From Sphingomonas radiodurans (GTDB lineage: Bacteria; Pseudomonadota; Alphaproteobacteria; Sphingomonadales; Sphingomonadaceae): DNA of 64,000 nt. The DNA lies in contig NZ_CP086594.1 in assembly GCF_020866845.1 (NCBI RefSeq), forward strand, positions 2,700,501-2,764,500, written 5' to 3'. Positions 33,750 to 41,442 of this stretch are shown piece after piece (positions within the stretch are counted from its first letter, which is position 1; each line of letters opens with the position of its first letter). The position numbers and the translations under genes are program-made. A model generated the notes under the pieces. The model saw only the letters and a program-made list of their open reading frames with translations. It was not told the origin of the DNA and searched no databases.

Positions 33750-34523
33750 CTAACGGTCCTGCCCGCCATCGACCGGGATCACGGCGCCGGTCACGAAGCT
33801 TGCCATCGGGCTGAGCAGGAACGCGGCGACCCGGCCGATTTCCTCGGGCCGGCCGAAGCGCTGCAGCGGGACTTCGCGCTTGATCCAGCGCCACCACGTT
33901 TCGGCGCGCTGCCCAGTCGAACGATCTTCCCACTCGCCGCCGGGGAAGATGATGTTGCCGGGCGCGATCGCGTTAACGCGTACGCCGGTGGGTCCGGCGA
34001 TGACCGCGAGTTCCTTCGACAGATGGTTCATCGCCGCTTTTGCGGTGCCGTAGGTAAGCGGCGAGCCCTTGGCCGCCAGCCCCGCGATCGAGGTGATCAT
34101 CACGAGCGATCCTTGGCGCCGCGCCGTCATCCCGCGCAACGCCGCGCGTGCCAGGAAGAACGCCGAGTCGAGGTTCTGCGCAAACCCGCCGCGCCAGACG
34201 TCATCGGCCATCTCGAAGCCGGGCGGGCAAGGGTGAAGCCCGACATTGCCGACTGCGCCCCACAATGGCCCGAACGCTGTCTCGGCATCGGCAAGCGAGT
34301 CTTCGACCACTGCCGATACCGTCATGTCACCGGCGAAGCTGTGAATGCTCTGCGCACCGTAGCGGTTCGCTAGATCGGCATGCGTCGCGGCCAGCGCATC
34401 GGCCCCGCGCGCAGTGATCGCCACCCGAGCGCCCTCTGCGAGGCACGCCTCGACGATGCCAAGCCCGATGCCGCGGCTACCGCCTGCGACGAAGATCGCC
34501 TTGCCGGCCAATCCCAGGTCCAT
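33750..34523 (-). CDS. Short-chain dehydrogenase/reductase
   Basis: NAD(P)-dependent oxidoreductase of the classical SDR fold, 257 residues. The cofactor motif is GGSRGIGLG (residues 14-22), the catalytic Ser lies in MITSIAG and the Tyr-Lys pair in YGTAK. The C-terminal block FGRPEEIGRVAAFLLSPMASFVTGAVIPVDGGQDR is standard. AAGGAAGG precedes the ATG. Substrate cannot be told from sequence. It lies 15 bases after phhB on the same strand and may share its transcript. Confidence 0.92.
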   Translation of the reverse strand: MDLGLAGKAIFVAGGSRGIGLGIVEACLAEGARVAITARGADALAATHADLANRYGAQSIHSFAGDMTVSAVVEDSLADAETAFGPLWGAVGNVGLHPCPPGFEMADDVWRGGFAQNLDSAFFLARAALRGMTARRQGSLVMITSIAGLAAKGSPLTYGTAKAAMNHLSKELAVIAGPTGVRVNAIAPGNIIFPGGEWEDRSTGQRAETWWRWIKREVPLQRFGRPEEIGRVAAFLLSPMASFVTGAVIPVDGGQDR

Positions 34524-34538
34524 ACGATACCTTCCTTC

Positions 34539-34832
34539 TTACCCGTCGAGGATCGAGTCGATCGCGGTTGCGAGCTCGACATCGCGTTCGGACAGCCCGC
34601 CGGCGTCGTGCGTGGTCAGCGTGATCTCGACCCGGTTCCACACATTGGTCCATTCCGGGTGGTGATCGGCCTTCTCGGCGATCAACGCGACTTGCGTCAT
34701 GAAGCCGAACGCTTCGGCAAAGTCGGTGAAGACGATCGATCGCGTGATCGCATCGCGACCTTCATCGTAATCCCAGTCGGGCAGGGTATCGAGCGCGTCG
34801 GCGCGCTCGGTTTCGCTCAGTTGATCGACCAT
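34539..34832 (-). CDS. phhB: Pterin-4a-carbinolamine dehydratase PhhB
   Basis: Recycles the pterin cofactor of phenylalanine hydroxylase by dehydrating 4a-carbinolamine tetrahydropterin. 97 residues from ATG 34832, supported by AGGGAGAG upstream and by the standard length; a longer open frame upstream is antisense to the metallopeptidase gene. The family signature is clear: [45 protein letters not shown], with the catalytic His pair in ADHHPEW. No phenylalanine hydroxylase gene lies in the window. Confidence 0.95.
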   Translation of the reverse strand: MVDQLSETERADALDTLPDWDYDEGRDAITRSIVFTDFAEAFGFMTQVALIAEKADHHPEWTNVWNRVEITLTTHDAGGLSERDVELATAIDSILDG

Positions 34833-34878
34833 ATGGCTCTCCCTGTTCGACACTTGTCGCGTGCGAAGCCGAAGGCCT

Positions 34879-35301
34879 ATGGCGGACGCGATGAGCGGAC
34901 AAGACCTTCCGGGCGAACCTCCATCGCTAGCGGCGATCGATCGGCATGCGCGCACGGTCATCGCGCGGCTGCCGGCAGCGTTTCGCGCGCACCTCGGCGA
35001 CGTTGTGCTGATCGTCGAGGAGGAAGCGGACGAGGAAACGCTGGCGAGCCTCGGGATCGAGCATCCGCTGGATCTCAGCGGCGTGTACCACGGGCGTCCG
35101 GTGGGCGAGAAATCCGTATTCGAGTCGGGTGCGGTGCCCGATCGCATCCACCTCTACCGCCAATCGATCCTCGCCGAATGGTGTGAGACGGGGGTGCGGC
35201 TCGACGATCTTGTCGCGCATGTCACGATCCACGAGATCGGGCACCATTTCGGTCTCAGCGACGACGACATGCACGCGCTCGAGGACGCGGTGGCGGATTG
35301 A
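34879..35301 (+). CDS. Zincin-like metallopeptidase family protein
   Basis: 140 residues from ATG 34879; a GTG at 34861 or ATG at 34891 is also possible. The zinc-binding HExxH motif is intact in [22 protein letters not shown] near the C-terminus, as in the small DUF1025-type metallopeptidases. Other family features are [29 protein letters not shown] and [15 protein letters not shown]. These proteins are cytoplasmic and of unknown substrate. The stop overlaps the TTG start of ccmA, so the two may be coupled, although a role in cytochrome maturation is not known for this family. Confidence 0.88.
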   Translation: MADAMSGQDLPGEPPSLAAIDRHARTVIARLPAAFRAHLGDVVLIVEEEADEETLASLGIEHPLDLSGVYHGRPVGEKSVFESGAVPDRIHLYRQSILAEWCETGVRLDDLVAHVTIHEIGHHFGLSDDDMHALEDAVAD

Positions 35302-35900
35302 ACGCGGCGCTCGACGTGCGCGAGGTCGCCTGCCGACGCGGCGGGCGGTTGCTGTTCGCATGCGTGTCGCTGTCGCTGGCGTCAGGCGGGGCGGCGATCG
35401 TCTCGGGGCCGAACGGGTGTGGCAAGTCGAGCCTGTTGCGGCTGGTTGCCGGCCTGCTGCCGCCGCTAGCAGGGAGCGTGACCCGTACGGGCGGCGCTGC
35501 GTTGCTGGGCGAGGCAAGTGCGCTGGATGGCGAACGACGGCTCGACGCGGCCTTGCTGTTCTGGGCGATGCTCGACGGGACGCCCGACCCAGCGGGCCGC
35601 GTTTCTCGCGCGCTTGCGGACGTTGCGCTCGAGCCTATCGCCGACGTGCCGGTGCGGCTGTTGTCGACCGGGCAGCGCCGGCGCGCGGCGCTTGCGCGCG
35701 TGATTGCGAGCGGTGCGGGGCTCTGGCTGCTCGATGAGCCGGCGACGGGGCTCGACACGGCGTCGATCACGCTGCTCGAGGCGGCCGTTGCGCGACATCG
35801 AGCGGCGGGCGGGATTGCGGTGGTAGCGACGCACCAACCGCTGGCGATTGCCGATGCGGCAATGCTCGATCTTGCCCGGCACGTGGAGTTTGCGACGTGA
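35298..35900 (+). CDS. ccmA: Heme exporter ATP-binding protein CcmA
   Basis: ATPase of the CcmAB complex used in cytochrome c maturation to release holo-CcmE. 200 residues from TTG 35298, which overlaps the upstream stop. Walker A is GPNGCGKSS (residues 37-45), the ABC signature is LSTGQRRR, and the Walker B stretch is LWLLDEPATGLD; the His switch lies in VVATHQPL. Its length and the coupling with ccmB (GTGA overlap) identify it as CcmA rather than another ABC ATPase. Confidence 0.93.
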   Translation: MNAALDVREVACRRGGRLLFACVSLSLASGGAAIVSGPNGCGKSSLLRLVAGLLPPLAGSVTRTGGAALLGEASALDGERRLDAALLFWAMLDGTPDPAGRVSRALADVALEPIADVPVRLLSTGQRRRAALARVIASGAGLWLLDEPATGLDTASITLLEAAVARHRAAGGIAVVATHQPLAIADAAMLDLARHVEFAT

Positions 35901-36532
35901 TCGCGCTGGTGTTGCGCGAGATGCGGCGTGGCTATGCGGGCGGGGGAGCGACGCTGACGGTCGGGTTCTTCCTGCTGGTGGCGATCCTGTTTCCGTTTGC
36001 GATCGGGCCGGATGCGCTGCTGCTTGCGCGGATCGGCGGCGGGGTGATCTGGTCGGCAGCGTTGCTCGCGGCGCTTCTGCCGGTCGAGCGGCTGATCGCG
36101 CCCGATCTCGACGCTGGCGTATTCGACCAGCTCGCGGTCCGCGGGCAATCGCTCGCGGGCGTCGCTGCGGCGAAGATCGTCGGGCATTGGCTTGCGTTCG
36201 CGCCACCGGTGATGGCGGCGGCGCTGATTTCGGCGGGGCTTCTCGGGATCGATGCGGCGACGTTGCTGGCGATCGAAGCGGGGCTTGCTATCGGCACGCC
36301 GGGGCTGGCCGCGCTGGCGGTCGCGACGGGGGCGCTTACAGCAGGGCTGCGCGGGGCAGGGGCGATCGCCGGGATCATCATGCTGCCGCTCGCGATCCCG
36401 CTGCTGATCTTCGGGGCTGGGGCAGTCGATGGCAGTGGCGGGGGGCTCAAGTTGCTGGCGGCGGTCAGCCTGCTGCTGGTCGCCGGGGCGCCGTTCATTG
36501 CGGCGGCGGCGATCCGTGTGGGGATGGAGTAA
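35897..36532 (+). CDS. ccmB: Heme exporter permease CcmB
   Basis: Membrane subunit of the CcmAB complex of cytochrome c maturation. 211 residues from GTG 35897, overlapping the ccmA stop by 4 bases. Six hydrophobic segments are visible. Family marks are VLREMRRGYAGGG at the N-terminus, VIWSAALLAALLPVERLIAPDLDAGVFDQLAVRG and the LPLAIPLLIFGAGAVD block. The usual next gene, ccmC, is absent: the SleB-type gene follows in convergent orientation after 27 bases, so the rest of the ccm set must be elsewhere. Confidence 0.94.
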   Translation: MIALVLREMRRGYAGGGATLTVGFFLLVAILFPFAIGPDALLLARIGGGVIWSAALLAALLPVERLIAPDLDAGVFDQLAVRGQSLAGVAAAKIVGHWLAFAPPVMAAALISAGLLGIDAATLLAIEAGLAIGTPGLAALAVATGALTAGLRGAGAIAGIIMLPLAIPLLIFGAGAVDGSGGGLKLLAAVSLLLVAGAPFIAAAAIRVGME

Positions 36533-36559
36533 GTCCTCAGACGCGCCGGTCGGGGCGGA

Positions 36560-37579
36560 TCATCGCAACGGCTTTCCCGAGTCCTTCCAACGATCAAGCA
36601 CTTGCGACTCGGCTGGAGCAGGCGGCGTGGCCGGCGCGAGGGCAGTACCGCTATTGCGATGCTCGGGCAGGATCTGCGCGGTCGGCGTCACCGCCGGGGC
36701 GATCGGCACTGGATGCGCGAGTGCGATCATCGGCACGATGGGCACCGCGCGCGGGGCTGGGCCGGGGAGCGGCTCGCGACCAGTGTAGCTCTGGCGAAAC
36801 GCGAGCGGGGTGCCCCAATAGCCCTTCCAGCGATGGAAGAAATGCGCGCCAATTGCGTCGGTCATCACCAGCGTGCGGTTCCACGACGGGGTGACTGCGA
36901 ACGTGTGATAGTGCGTGGCGAGCCCGACGGGAGTGAAGACATAACCCGCCAGCGCCACCGCCGCCGTGCGCGCGGCGCGTACCCAGCCGGTGCGCGAGGG
37001 GACGCGCGCCATCGATCCGTCGCAGGCATAGCTGAACTGGCAACCGCTCGCGCGCTCAGAACCTTGGTAGATCACGCCGCAGACAGTGGCGGGGAAGGCC
37101 GGGTGGCGCACGCGATTGAGCACGACCTGTGCAACCGCCCGCTGACCATCGTCCGATTCAGACGCCGCCTCGTAATAGATTGCGGCTGTGAGGCATTCGA
37201 GCGCACGGGCGCGGTCAGTCGAGGACGCGGCGCGCGTTGAGAAAGGCAGCGCCGGAGTGACGGTGGAGGCGGTCGGCGTGATCAGCAGGGGCAGGTCGAG
37301 CGGCTCTGGCGGAAGCTCGGCGGTGCCCGTCGCGCCGCCGCCGGGGGAAGCGATGGCCGGCATAAGGGGTTGAGCGGAATTGGCACGCGCGACCTGCGTG
37401 GTCACTGCCTGCGGTTTTGCGACCGGGATCAGCGACATGGCGGCGTGCGCTGACAACGCGACACCGGCAACGATCGGGGTGGCGACCAGCGCTGCCTTAC
37501 GCCAGGCGCGACGCAGGCCGGGGCGCTTGGCCGCCCGCATCGCTGCTCGCTCGCTGGGGTGCAGCGCAACGTAACTCAA
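36560..37579 (-). CDS. SleB-type cell wall hydrolase
   Basis: Membrane-anchored peptidoglycan hydrolase of the hydrolase_2 family. 339 residues. One hydrophobic helix near residues 28-48 (AALVATPIVAGVALSAHAAM) anchors the protein, followed by a Pro/Thr-rich linker to residue 120. The catalytic domain reads ECLTAAIYYEAASESDDGQRAVAQVVLNRVRHPAFPATVCGVIYQGSE, with the likely catalytic Glu in YYEA, then CQFSYACDG and ATHYHTFAV. A Pro/Ala-rich tail of about 70 residues ends the protein. In spore formers SleB lyses cortex; in alphaproteobacteria the role is presumably wall remodelling. Confidence 0.92.
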   Translation of the reverse strand: MSYVALHPSERAAMRAAKRPGLRRAWRKAALVATPIVAGVALSAHAAMSLIPVAKPQAVTTQVARANSAQPLMPAIASPGGGATGTAELPPEPLDLPLLITPTASTVTPALPFSTRAASSTDRARALECLTAAIYYEAASESDDGQRAVAQVVLNRVRHPAFPATVCGVIYQGSERASGCQFSYACDGSMARVPSRTGWVRAARTAAVALAGYVFTPVGLATHYHTFAVTPSWNRTLVMTDAIGAHFFHRWKGYWGTPLAFRQSYTGREPLPGPAPRAVPIVPMIALAHPVPIAPAVTPTAQILPEHRNSGTALAPATPPAPAESQVLDRWKDSGKPLR

Positions 37580-37717
37580 CTCGGCCTCCTGCAGGAGCGG
37601 CAGCGGCGACAGTGCCGCGCTGGAGCGCGCCTAATGCGATCTTATGAAGAAATCCCGCGCGAATTCAGTGCTGTCCCGTCGCGGTACGGGATGTGGTTAA
37701 TGATACGATGATCCCGC

Positions 37718-37942
37718 TTACTTCGGCTCGATCGGGGGCGGGGAAGCTGAATCGTCCAGCATGTTGTCCGCGCCACCTGCGGTGTCATAGGAAGGCGCCG
37801 GCATTCCCGAATTGCCTGGACCGCTGGTGTTGGCGATCGCGACATTGTTGTTCGTTGGCGCGGAAGATGGATCTACGACTTGCGCGAGCGCGGCGGTTGA
37901 GAGCGCAAGGATCGCGACGCTGGCGGTGGTGGCAATGCGCAT
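37718..37942 (-). CDS. Small secreted protein, unknown function
   Basis: 74 residues from ATG 37942, with AAAGGA about 10 bases upstream; an ATG at 37960 is in frame but lacks a binding site. A signal peptide is clear (MRIATTASVAILALSTAALAQ, cleaved at about residue 21). The mature part, about 53 residues, is Ser/Pro/Asn-rich and probably unstructured, with SGPGNSGMPAPSYDTAGGADNMLDD and the end PPPIEPK. I do not recognise a family. It is the third of three small secreted-protein genes on this strand, 26 bases after the one before it. Confidence 0.6.
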   Translation of the reverse strand: MRIATTASVAILALSTAALAQVVDPSSAPTNNNVAIANTSGPGNSGMPAPSYDTAGGADNMLDDSASPPPIEPK

Positions 37943-37968
37943 GATTAATGGTCCTTTCATGATTCGGT

Positions 37969-38283
37969 TCAGAGCTGCGGCGCCGTCGGCGCGGGCACTG
38001 CGATGCCGGAGCCGAGCCGCTGCACCCCGGCAGGACCATCGGTGATCGTCGAAGAAGAGGGTACGCCGCGACGGGCTGAGGCATCGCGAGCGGCTTGATC
38101 GGCGCGGGTGCGATCGGCTTCGGCTTGCGTGCCGAGGTCGGGGGCGGGGAGCGGCGTACGCGCAATCGACCGATCGATCGCGTTCGGCTCGATACGACGC
38201 GACATGCTGTCCGCAGTCTGCGCCTGCGCTGCTGTCGTGACGGTGGCACACGCGGCCAACATGATCATCGTAAGACGCATCAT
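37969..38283 (-). CDS. Small secreted protein, unknown function
   Basis: 104 residues from ATG 38283, where AGGGGAAC lies just upstream; the longer open frame has no binding site. The signal peptide is MMRLTMIMLAACATVTTAAQAQ, cleaved near residue 22; the AAC within it could also be read as a weak lipobox. The mature part is hydrophilic with many Arg, Asp and Ala (RRIEPNAIDRSIARTPLPAPDLGTQAEADRTRADQAARDASARRG) and may form one helix. No family is recognised. It follows the terminator of the Ser/Thr-rich gene, so it has its own promoter in 38284-38345 or depends on read-through. Confidence 0.65.
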   Translation of the reverse strand: MMRLTMIMLAACATVTTAAQAQTADSMSRRIEPNAIDRSIARTPLPAPDLGTQAEADRTRADQAARDASARRGVPSSSTITDGPAGVQRLGSGIAVPAPTAPQL

Positions 38284-38344
38284 TTGTTCCCCTGGCTTGC
38301 GCCAACCAGACGCCGCAGGACGGTTCAAGTTCCTGACAACACGC

Positions 38345-38372
38345 AAAAAGCCCGGCAGAATTACTGCCGGGC
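38345..38372 (-). terminator. Rho-independent terminator after the Ser/Thr/Pro-rich gene
   Basis: GCCCGGCAG and CTGCCGGGC pair perfectly (38350-38358 with 38364-38372, five-base loop). On the minus strand the stem is followed by TTTTT. It lies 20 bases past the stop at 38392. Confidence 0.9.
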
Positions 38373-38391
38373 CCGTTTGCAATTTATCGAA

Positions 38392-38724
38392 TCAGCGCTG
38401 CGGTGGGGTGGTTGGTGCGGTCGTGGTCGGATCGGTCGGGCTCGACATCGTCGATGGGTCGCTACTCGGATCCATCGTCGGTGCGCCGGTCTGACTTGCC
38501 GGCGGCGTCATGGTCGTGCTGTTCGGCGTCTTGGTTCGACGATCACGCTTCGACGTGGTTGACGGAGACGACGTTGATGGCTCCATCGTTGACGGCGAGG
38601 TCGTGGACGGCATGGTCGTCGTTGACTGCGGGTCCATCGACGAAGAACCTGCGGGCGCCGACTGCGCGAGCGCTGCACCCGGAATGATGAGGGCTGCTGC
38701 TGCGATGAGCGTGAATGACTTCAT
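38392..38724 (-). CDS. Small secreted Ser/Thr/Pro-rich low-complexity protein
   Basis: 110 residues. AGGAG precedes the ATG. The signal peptide MKSFTLIAAAALIIPGAALAQ is followed by an almost purely low-complexity region built from repeats such as MPSTTSPSTMEPSTSSPSTTS and later MDPSSDPSTMSSPTDP. A short basic stretch (KRDRRTK) breaks it near residue 60. Such composition suggests an extended, disordered periplasmic or outer-surface protein. No family is recognised. A strong terminator follows directly, so it is a single-gene unit. Confidence 0.65.
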   Translation of the reverse strand: MKSFTLIAAAALIIPGAALAQSAPAGSSSMDPQSTTTMPSTTSPSTMEPSTSSPSTTSKRDRRTKTPNSTTMTPPASQTGAPTMDPSSDPSTMSSPTDPTTTAPTTPPQR

Positions 38725-38894
38725 GGGTAACTCTCCTGTGTGTTCCCGTTGTCATTAGAACCCGTCGCTCGGCGGAAAGTTCAACGGACCAACCCTCTTA
38801 AGGCTCGGTTCGTCAACATTACTCGTGTTTAGCCAAGGATGATTCGCATTCGGCGATCTTCCTTGGAAAGGTGCAATGTATGTTTGCTAGTTGC

Positions 38895-39962
38895 TTAGCC
38901 GCACTGTGCCCGATGCAGCAGATATTGATCGGCGAGCACTAGCGCGACCATCGCTTCGACCACCGGGGCACCGCGGATGCCGACGCACGGATCGTGCCGG
39001 CCCTTGGTGGCGATTTCTGCCGCGTCGCCGCTGCGGGTGATCGTTTCGACCGGTATGAGAATCGAACTGGTCGGCTTGAACGCGACACGCAGCCGGATCG
39101 GCTGGCCGGTCGCGATCCCGCCAGCGATCCCGCCGGCGTGATTGGCGAGGAAGATCGGGCCGTCATTACCTGGGCGCATGCGATCAGCGTTCTCCTCACC
39201 CGACAGCGCCGCGGCGGCGAAACCATCGCCGATCTCGACGCCCTTGACGGCGTTGATCGACATGGCGGCAGCGGCAAGTTCGCTGTCGAGCTTGGCGTAG
39301 AGCGGCGCGCCCCAGCCGGCGGGTACACCGGTGGCCTCGCACGCGACGACTGCGCCGAGCGAGGAACCGGACTTGCGCGCGGCATCGACCTTTTCCTCCC
39401 AGCGCGCGGCGGCGGCGGGATCGGGGCAGAAGAGCGGGTTTGCATCGATCAGCGCGTCGTCGAAGGCAGCATAATCGATCGCGTCGCCGCCGATCGCCTC
39501 GACCCAAGCGCGAACGCGGACCTGCGGGATCACAGCGCGGGCGATGGCGCCGGCCGCGACGCGTGCGGCGGTTTCGCGCGCGGACGACCGCCCGCCGCCG
39601 CGATAGTCGCGGAAGCCGTATTTGGCGTCATAGGCATAGTCTGCGTGGCCGGGGCGGTAGGCCTGCGCGACTTCGGAATAATCCTTCGAACGCTGGTCAA
39701 TGTTCTCGATCATCACGCTTATGGGGGTACCAGTAGTGTTACCTTCGAACACGCCCGAGAGGATGCGGACCTGATCCGGCTCGCGGCGCTGGGTGGTGAA
39801 ACGCGAGGTGCCGGGGCGGCGCTTGTCGAGCCACGGCTGGATATCGGCTTCGGTGAGCGCAATGCCCGGGGGGCAGCCATCGATGACGGCGCCGAGCGCG
39901 GGGCCGTGGGACTCGCCCCAGGTGGTGAAGCGAAATACGCGGCCGAAGGTGTTCCAGCTCAT
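38895..39962 (-). CDS. aroC: Chorismate synthase AroC
   Basis: Makes chorismate from 5-enolpyruvylshikimate 3-phosphate with reduced FMN, the last shared step to aromatic amino acids, folates and quinones. 355 residues from ATG 39962 ([20 protein letters not shown]); a TTG nine bases earlier is less likely. Signature blocks are [69 protein letters not shown] and GMRPGND-type [28 protein letters not shown] short direct repeat lies just upstream (39977-39993). Confidence 0.98.
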   Translation of the reverse strand: MSWNTFGRVFRFTTWGESHGPALGAVIDGCPPGIALTEADIQPWLDKRRPGTSRFTTQRREPDQVRILSGVFEGNTTGTPISVMIENIDQRSKDYSEVAQAYRPGHADYAYDAKYGFRDYRGGGRSSARETAARVAAGAIARAVIPQVRVRAWVEAIGGDAIDYAAFDDALIDANPLFCPDPAAAARWEEKVDAARKSGSSLGAVVACEATGVPAGWGAPLYAKLDSELAAAAMSINAVKGVEIGDGFAAAALSGEENADRMRPGNDGPIFLANHAGGIAGGIATGQPIRLRVAFKPTSSILIPVETITRSGDAAEIATKGRHDPCVGIRGAPVVEAMVALVLADQYLLHRAQCG

Positions 39963-39976
39963 GCTGCCCAACTGCG

Positions 39977-39993
39977 AATGTTGACAATGTTGA
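39977..39993. repeat. Tandem 8-bp repeat in the aroC leader
   Basis: AATGTTGA occurs twice, separated by one base, 15-31 bases upstream of the aroC ATG. The 9-base period is close to a helical turn, so an operator is possible, but there is no further support. Confidence 0.4.
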
Positions 39994-40085
39994 GGGTGTC
40001 GCGCGGGTTTGTGGCGGGCCGGGGGATCGTCATTCCGGGTTAGTGGCAGATCGGGGGCGGGTAGGACAGATGGGGTGTTCGCAGG

Positions 40086-40211
40086 CCCTCACCTTCCCAC
40101 CGCTTCGCGGCGGGCCCCTTCCTCTCCCCCGAGGTGAGAGGAGATTTGGGCCCTCTCCCCGTGGGGGAGAGGGAGGGGCCCGCGGCGCGGAGCGGCGTGG
40201 GAGGGTGAGGG
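40086..40211. repeat. Palindromic repeat (family gamma), full copy downstream of the DUF559 gene
   Basis: Left arm starts CCCTCACCTTCCCACCGC and the right arm ends with the imperfect complement GGGAGGGTGAGGG. Inner parts pair through CTCTCCCC..GGGGAGAG. The element ends one base before the stop codon of the DUF559 gene (40212-40214). Confidence 0.85.
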
Positions 40212-40571
40212 TTAGAGATGGGCGGTAATCGTGGCGGCGACGCCTTCGACGTTCTGGATCACGTCGGCATTGGAGAAGCGGAGGACGCGGTAGCCTTCGT
40301 GGTGGAGGAAGGCGGTGCGTTTCGCGTCGTGAGCGATCGCTTCCGGCGTGGCGTGAGTGTCGCCGTCTACTTCGATGACGAGGCGGGCTGACTGGCAGAC
40401 GAAATCGGCGATGTACGGGCCGATGCGTTGCTGGCGACGGAATTTGGCGCCTTCCAGAGCGCTGTTGCGGAGGATCGACCAGAGGCGGGCTTCTGCTGGG
40501 GTGGCGTTGCGGCGCAGGGCGCGGGCTCGGCCGATGGTGCCGTCGTCTTTGGTGAACCTTGAGCTTGCCAC
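40212..40571 (-). CDS. DUF559 (Vsr-like) endonuclease-domain protein bracketed by repeats
   Basis: 119 residues from GTG 40571. The DUF559 domain, a PD-(D/E)XK fold related to very-short-patch repair endonucleases, spans nearly the whole protein: ARALRRNATPAEARLWSILRNSALEGAKFRRQQRIGPYIADFVCQSARLVIEVDGDTHATPEAIAHDAKRTAFLHHEGYRVLRFSNADV. The likely catalytic residues are the Asp of ADFVC and Glu-Val-Asp of IEVDGDTH. GGTGAGGG, part of the upstream gamma repeat, is the only ribosome binding site candidate, and the downstream gamma repeat touches the stop codon. No function is established for such stand-alone proteins. Confidence 0.88.
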   Translation of the reverse strand: MASSRFTKDDGTIGRARALRRNATPAEARLWSILRNSALEGAKFRRQQRIGPYIADFVCQSARLVIEVDGDTHATPEAIAHDAKRTAFLHHEGYRVLRFSNADVIQNVEGVAATITAHL

Positions 40572-40574
40572 TGG

Positions 40575-40631
40575 CCCTCACCTTCCCACCGCTGCGCGGC
40601 GGGCCCCTTCCTCTCCACCAAGGGGAGAGGA
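40575..40631. repeat. Palindromic repeat (family gamma), half copy upstream of the DUF559 gene
   Basis: CCCTCACCTTCCCACCGCTG continues into GGGCCCCTTCCTCTCC and differs from the left arm at 40086 by only a few bases over more than 40. Relative to the right arm at 40211 it is inverted, so the nuclease gene lies between GGTGAGGG-type ends pointing in opposite directions. Confidence 0.85.
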
Positions 40632-40638
40632 GTAAAGA

Positions 40639-41442
40639 TCACACCAGCGCGATGTCGGGTGCGTCCTCTGCCTTCATGCCGATGACGTTATAACCAGCGT
40701 CGACGTGGTGGATCTCGCCGGTCACGCCGCTGGCGAGATCGCTCAGCAGGTACAGGCCGGCGCCGCCGACGTCGTCGATCGTCACGTTGCGCTTCAAAGG
40801 CGAATTGTGCTCGTTCCACTTCAGGATCAGGCGGAAATCGCCGATGCCGCTCGCGGCGAGCGTCTTGATCGGGCCGGCCGAGATCGCGTTGACGCGGATG
40901 TTGTCGCGGCCGAGATCGACCGCGAGATATTGCACGCTGGATTCAAGCGCGGCCTTGGCGAGGCCCATCACGTTGTAATGCGGGATCACCTTTTCGGCGC
41001 CGTAATAGCTGAGCGTCAGCAGACTGCCGCCGTCGGGCATCATCCGCGCGGCGCGCTGACACACTGCGACAAACGAATAGACGCTGATGTTCATCGTCAT
41101 CAGGAAATTGTCGAGGCTGGTATCGACGAAACGGCCGCGCAGCTCGTTCTTGTCGGAAAAGCCGATCGCGTGGACGACGAAGTCGATCGTCGGCCAAGTC
41201 TCGGCGAGCTTCGCGAAGGTGGCGTCGAGCGCGGCCATGTCGCTGACGTCGCAATCGTACAGGTGCGGCGTGCCGAGCTGCTCGGCGAGCGGCCGAACCC
41301 GCTTCTCCATCGTCTCGCCCTGGTAGCTGAAGGCGAGCTCCGCGCCAGCCTCGGACAGCTTCTTGGCGATCCCCCAGGCGAGTGACTTGTCGTTGGCGAG
41401 GCCCATGATGAGCCCCCGTTTGCCTGCCATCAATGCGTTCAC
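40639..41442 (-). CDS. fabI: Enoyl-ACP reductase FabI
   Basis: Reduces trans-2-enoyl-ACP with NADH in the last step of each fatty acid elongation cycle. 267 residues from GTG 41442, which overlaps the yihY stop (GTGA); an ATG at 41430 would remove four residues. The cofactor region is RGLIMGLANDKSLAWGIAKKL, as in FabI rather than classical SDRs. The active-site pair is in YNVMGLAKA (Tyr-x6-Lys). Further marks are HAIGFSDKNELRGRFVDTS, LTLSYYGAEKVIPHYN, INAISAGPIKTLAASGI and the end TGEIHHVDAGYNVIGM. Confidence 0.97.
   Translation of the reverse strand: MNALMAGKRGLIMGLANDKSLAWGIAKKLSEAGAELAFSYQGETMEKRVRPLAEQLGTPHLYDCDVSDMAALDATFAKLAETWPTIDFVVHAIGFSDKNELRGRFVDTSLDNFLMTMNISVYSFVAVCQRAARMMPDGGSLLTLSYYGAEKVIPHYNVMGLAKAALESSVQYLAVDLGRDNIRVNAISAGPIKTLAASGIGDFRLILKWNEHNSPLKRNVTIDDVGGAGLYLLSDLASGVTGEIHHVDAGYNVIGMKAEDAPDIALV

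Noticed and set aside
38826..38880. CCAAGGA...TCCTTGG inverted repeat downstream of aroC as terminator
   Set aside because: The 7-bp arms are about 20 bases apart and no T-run follows on the minus strand.
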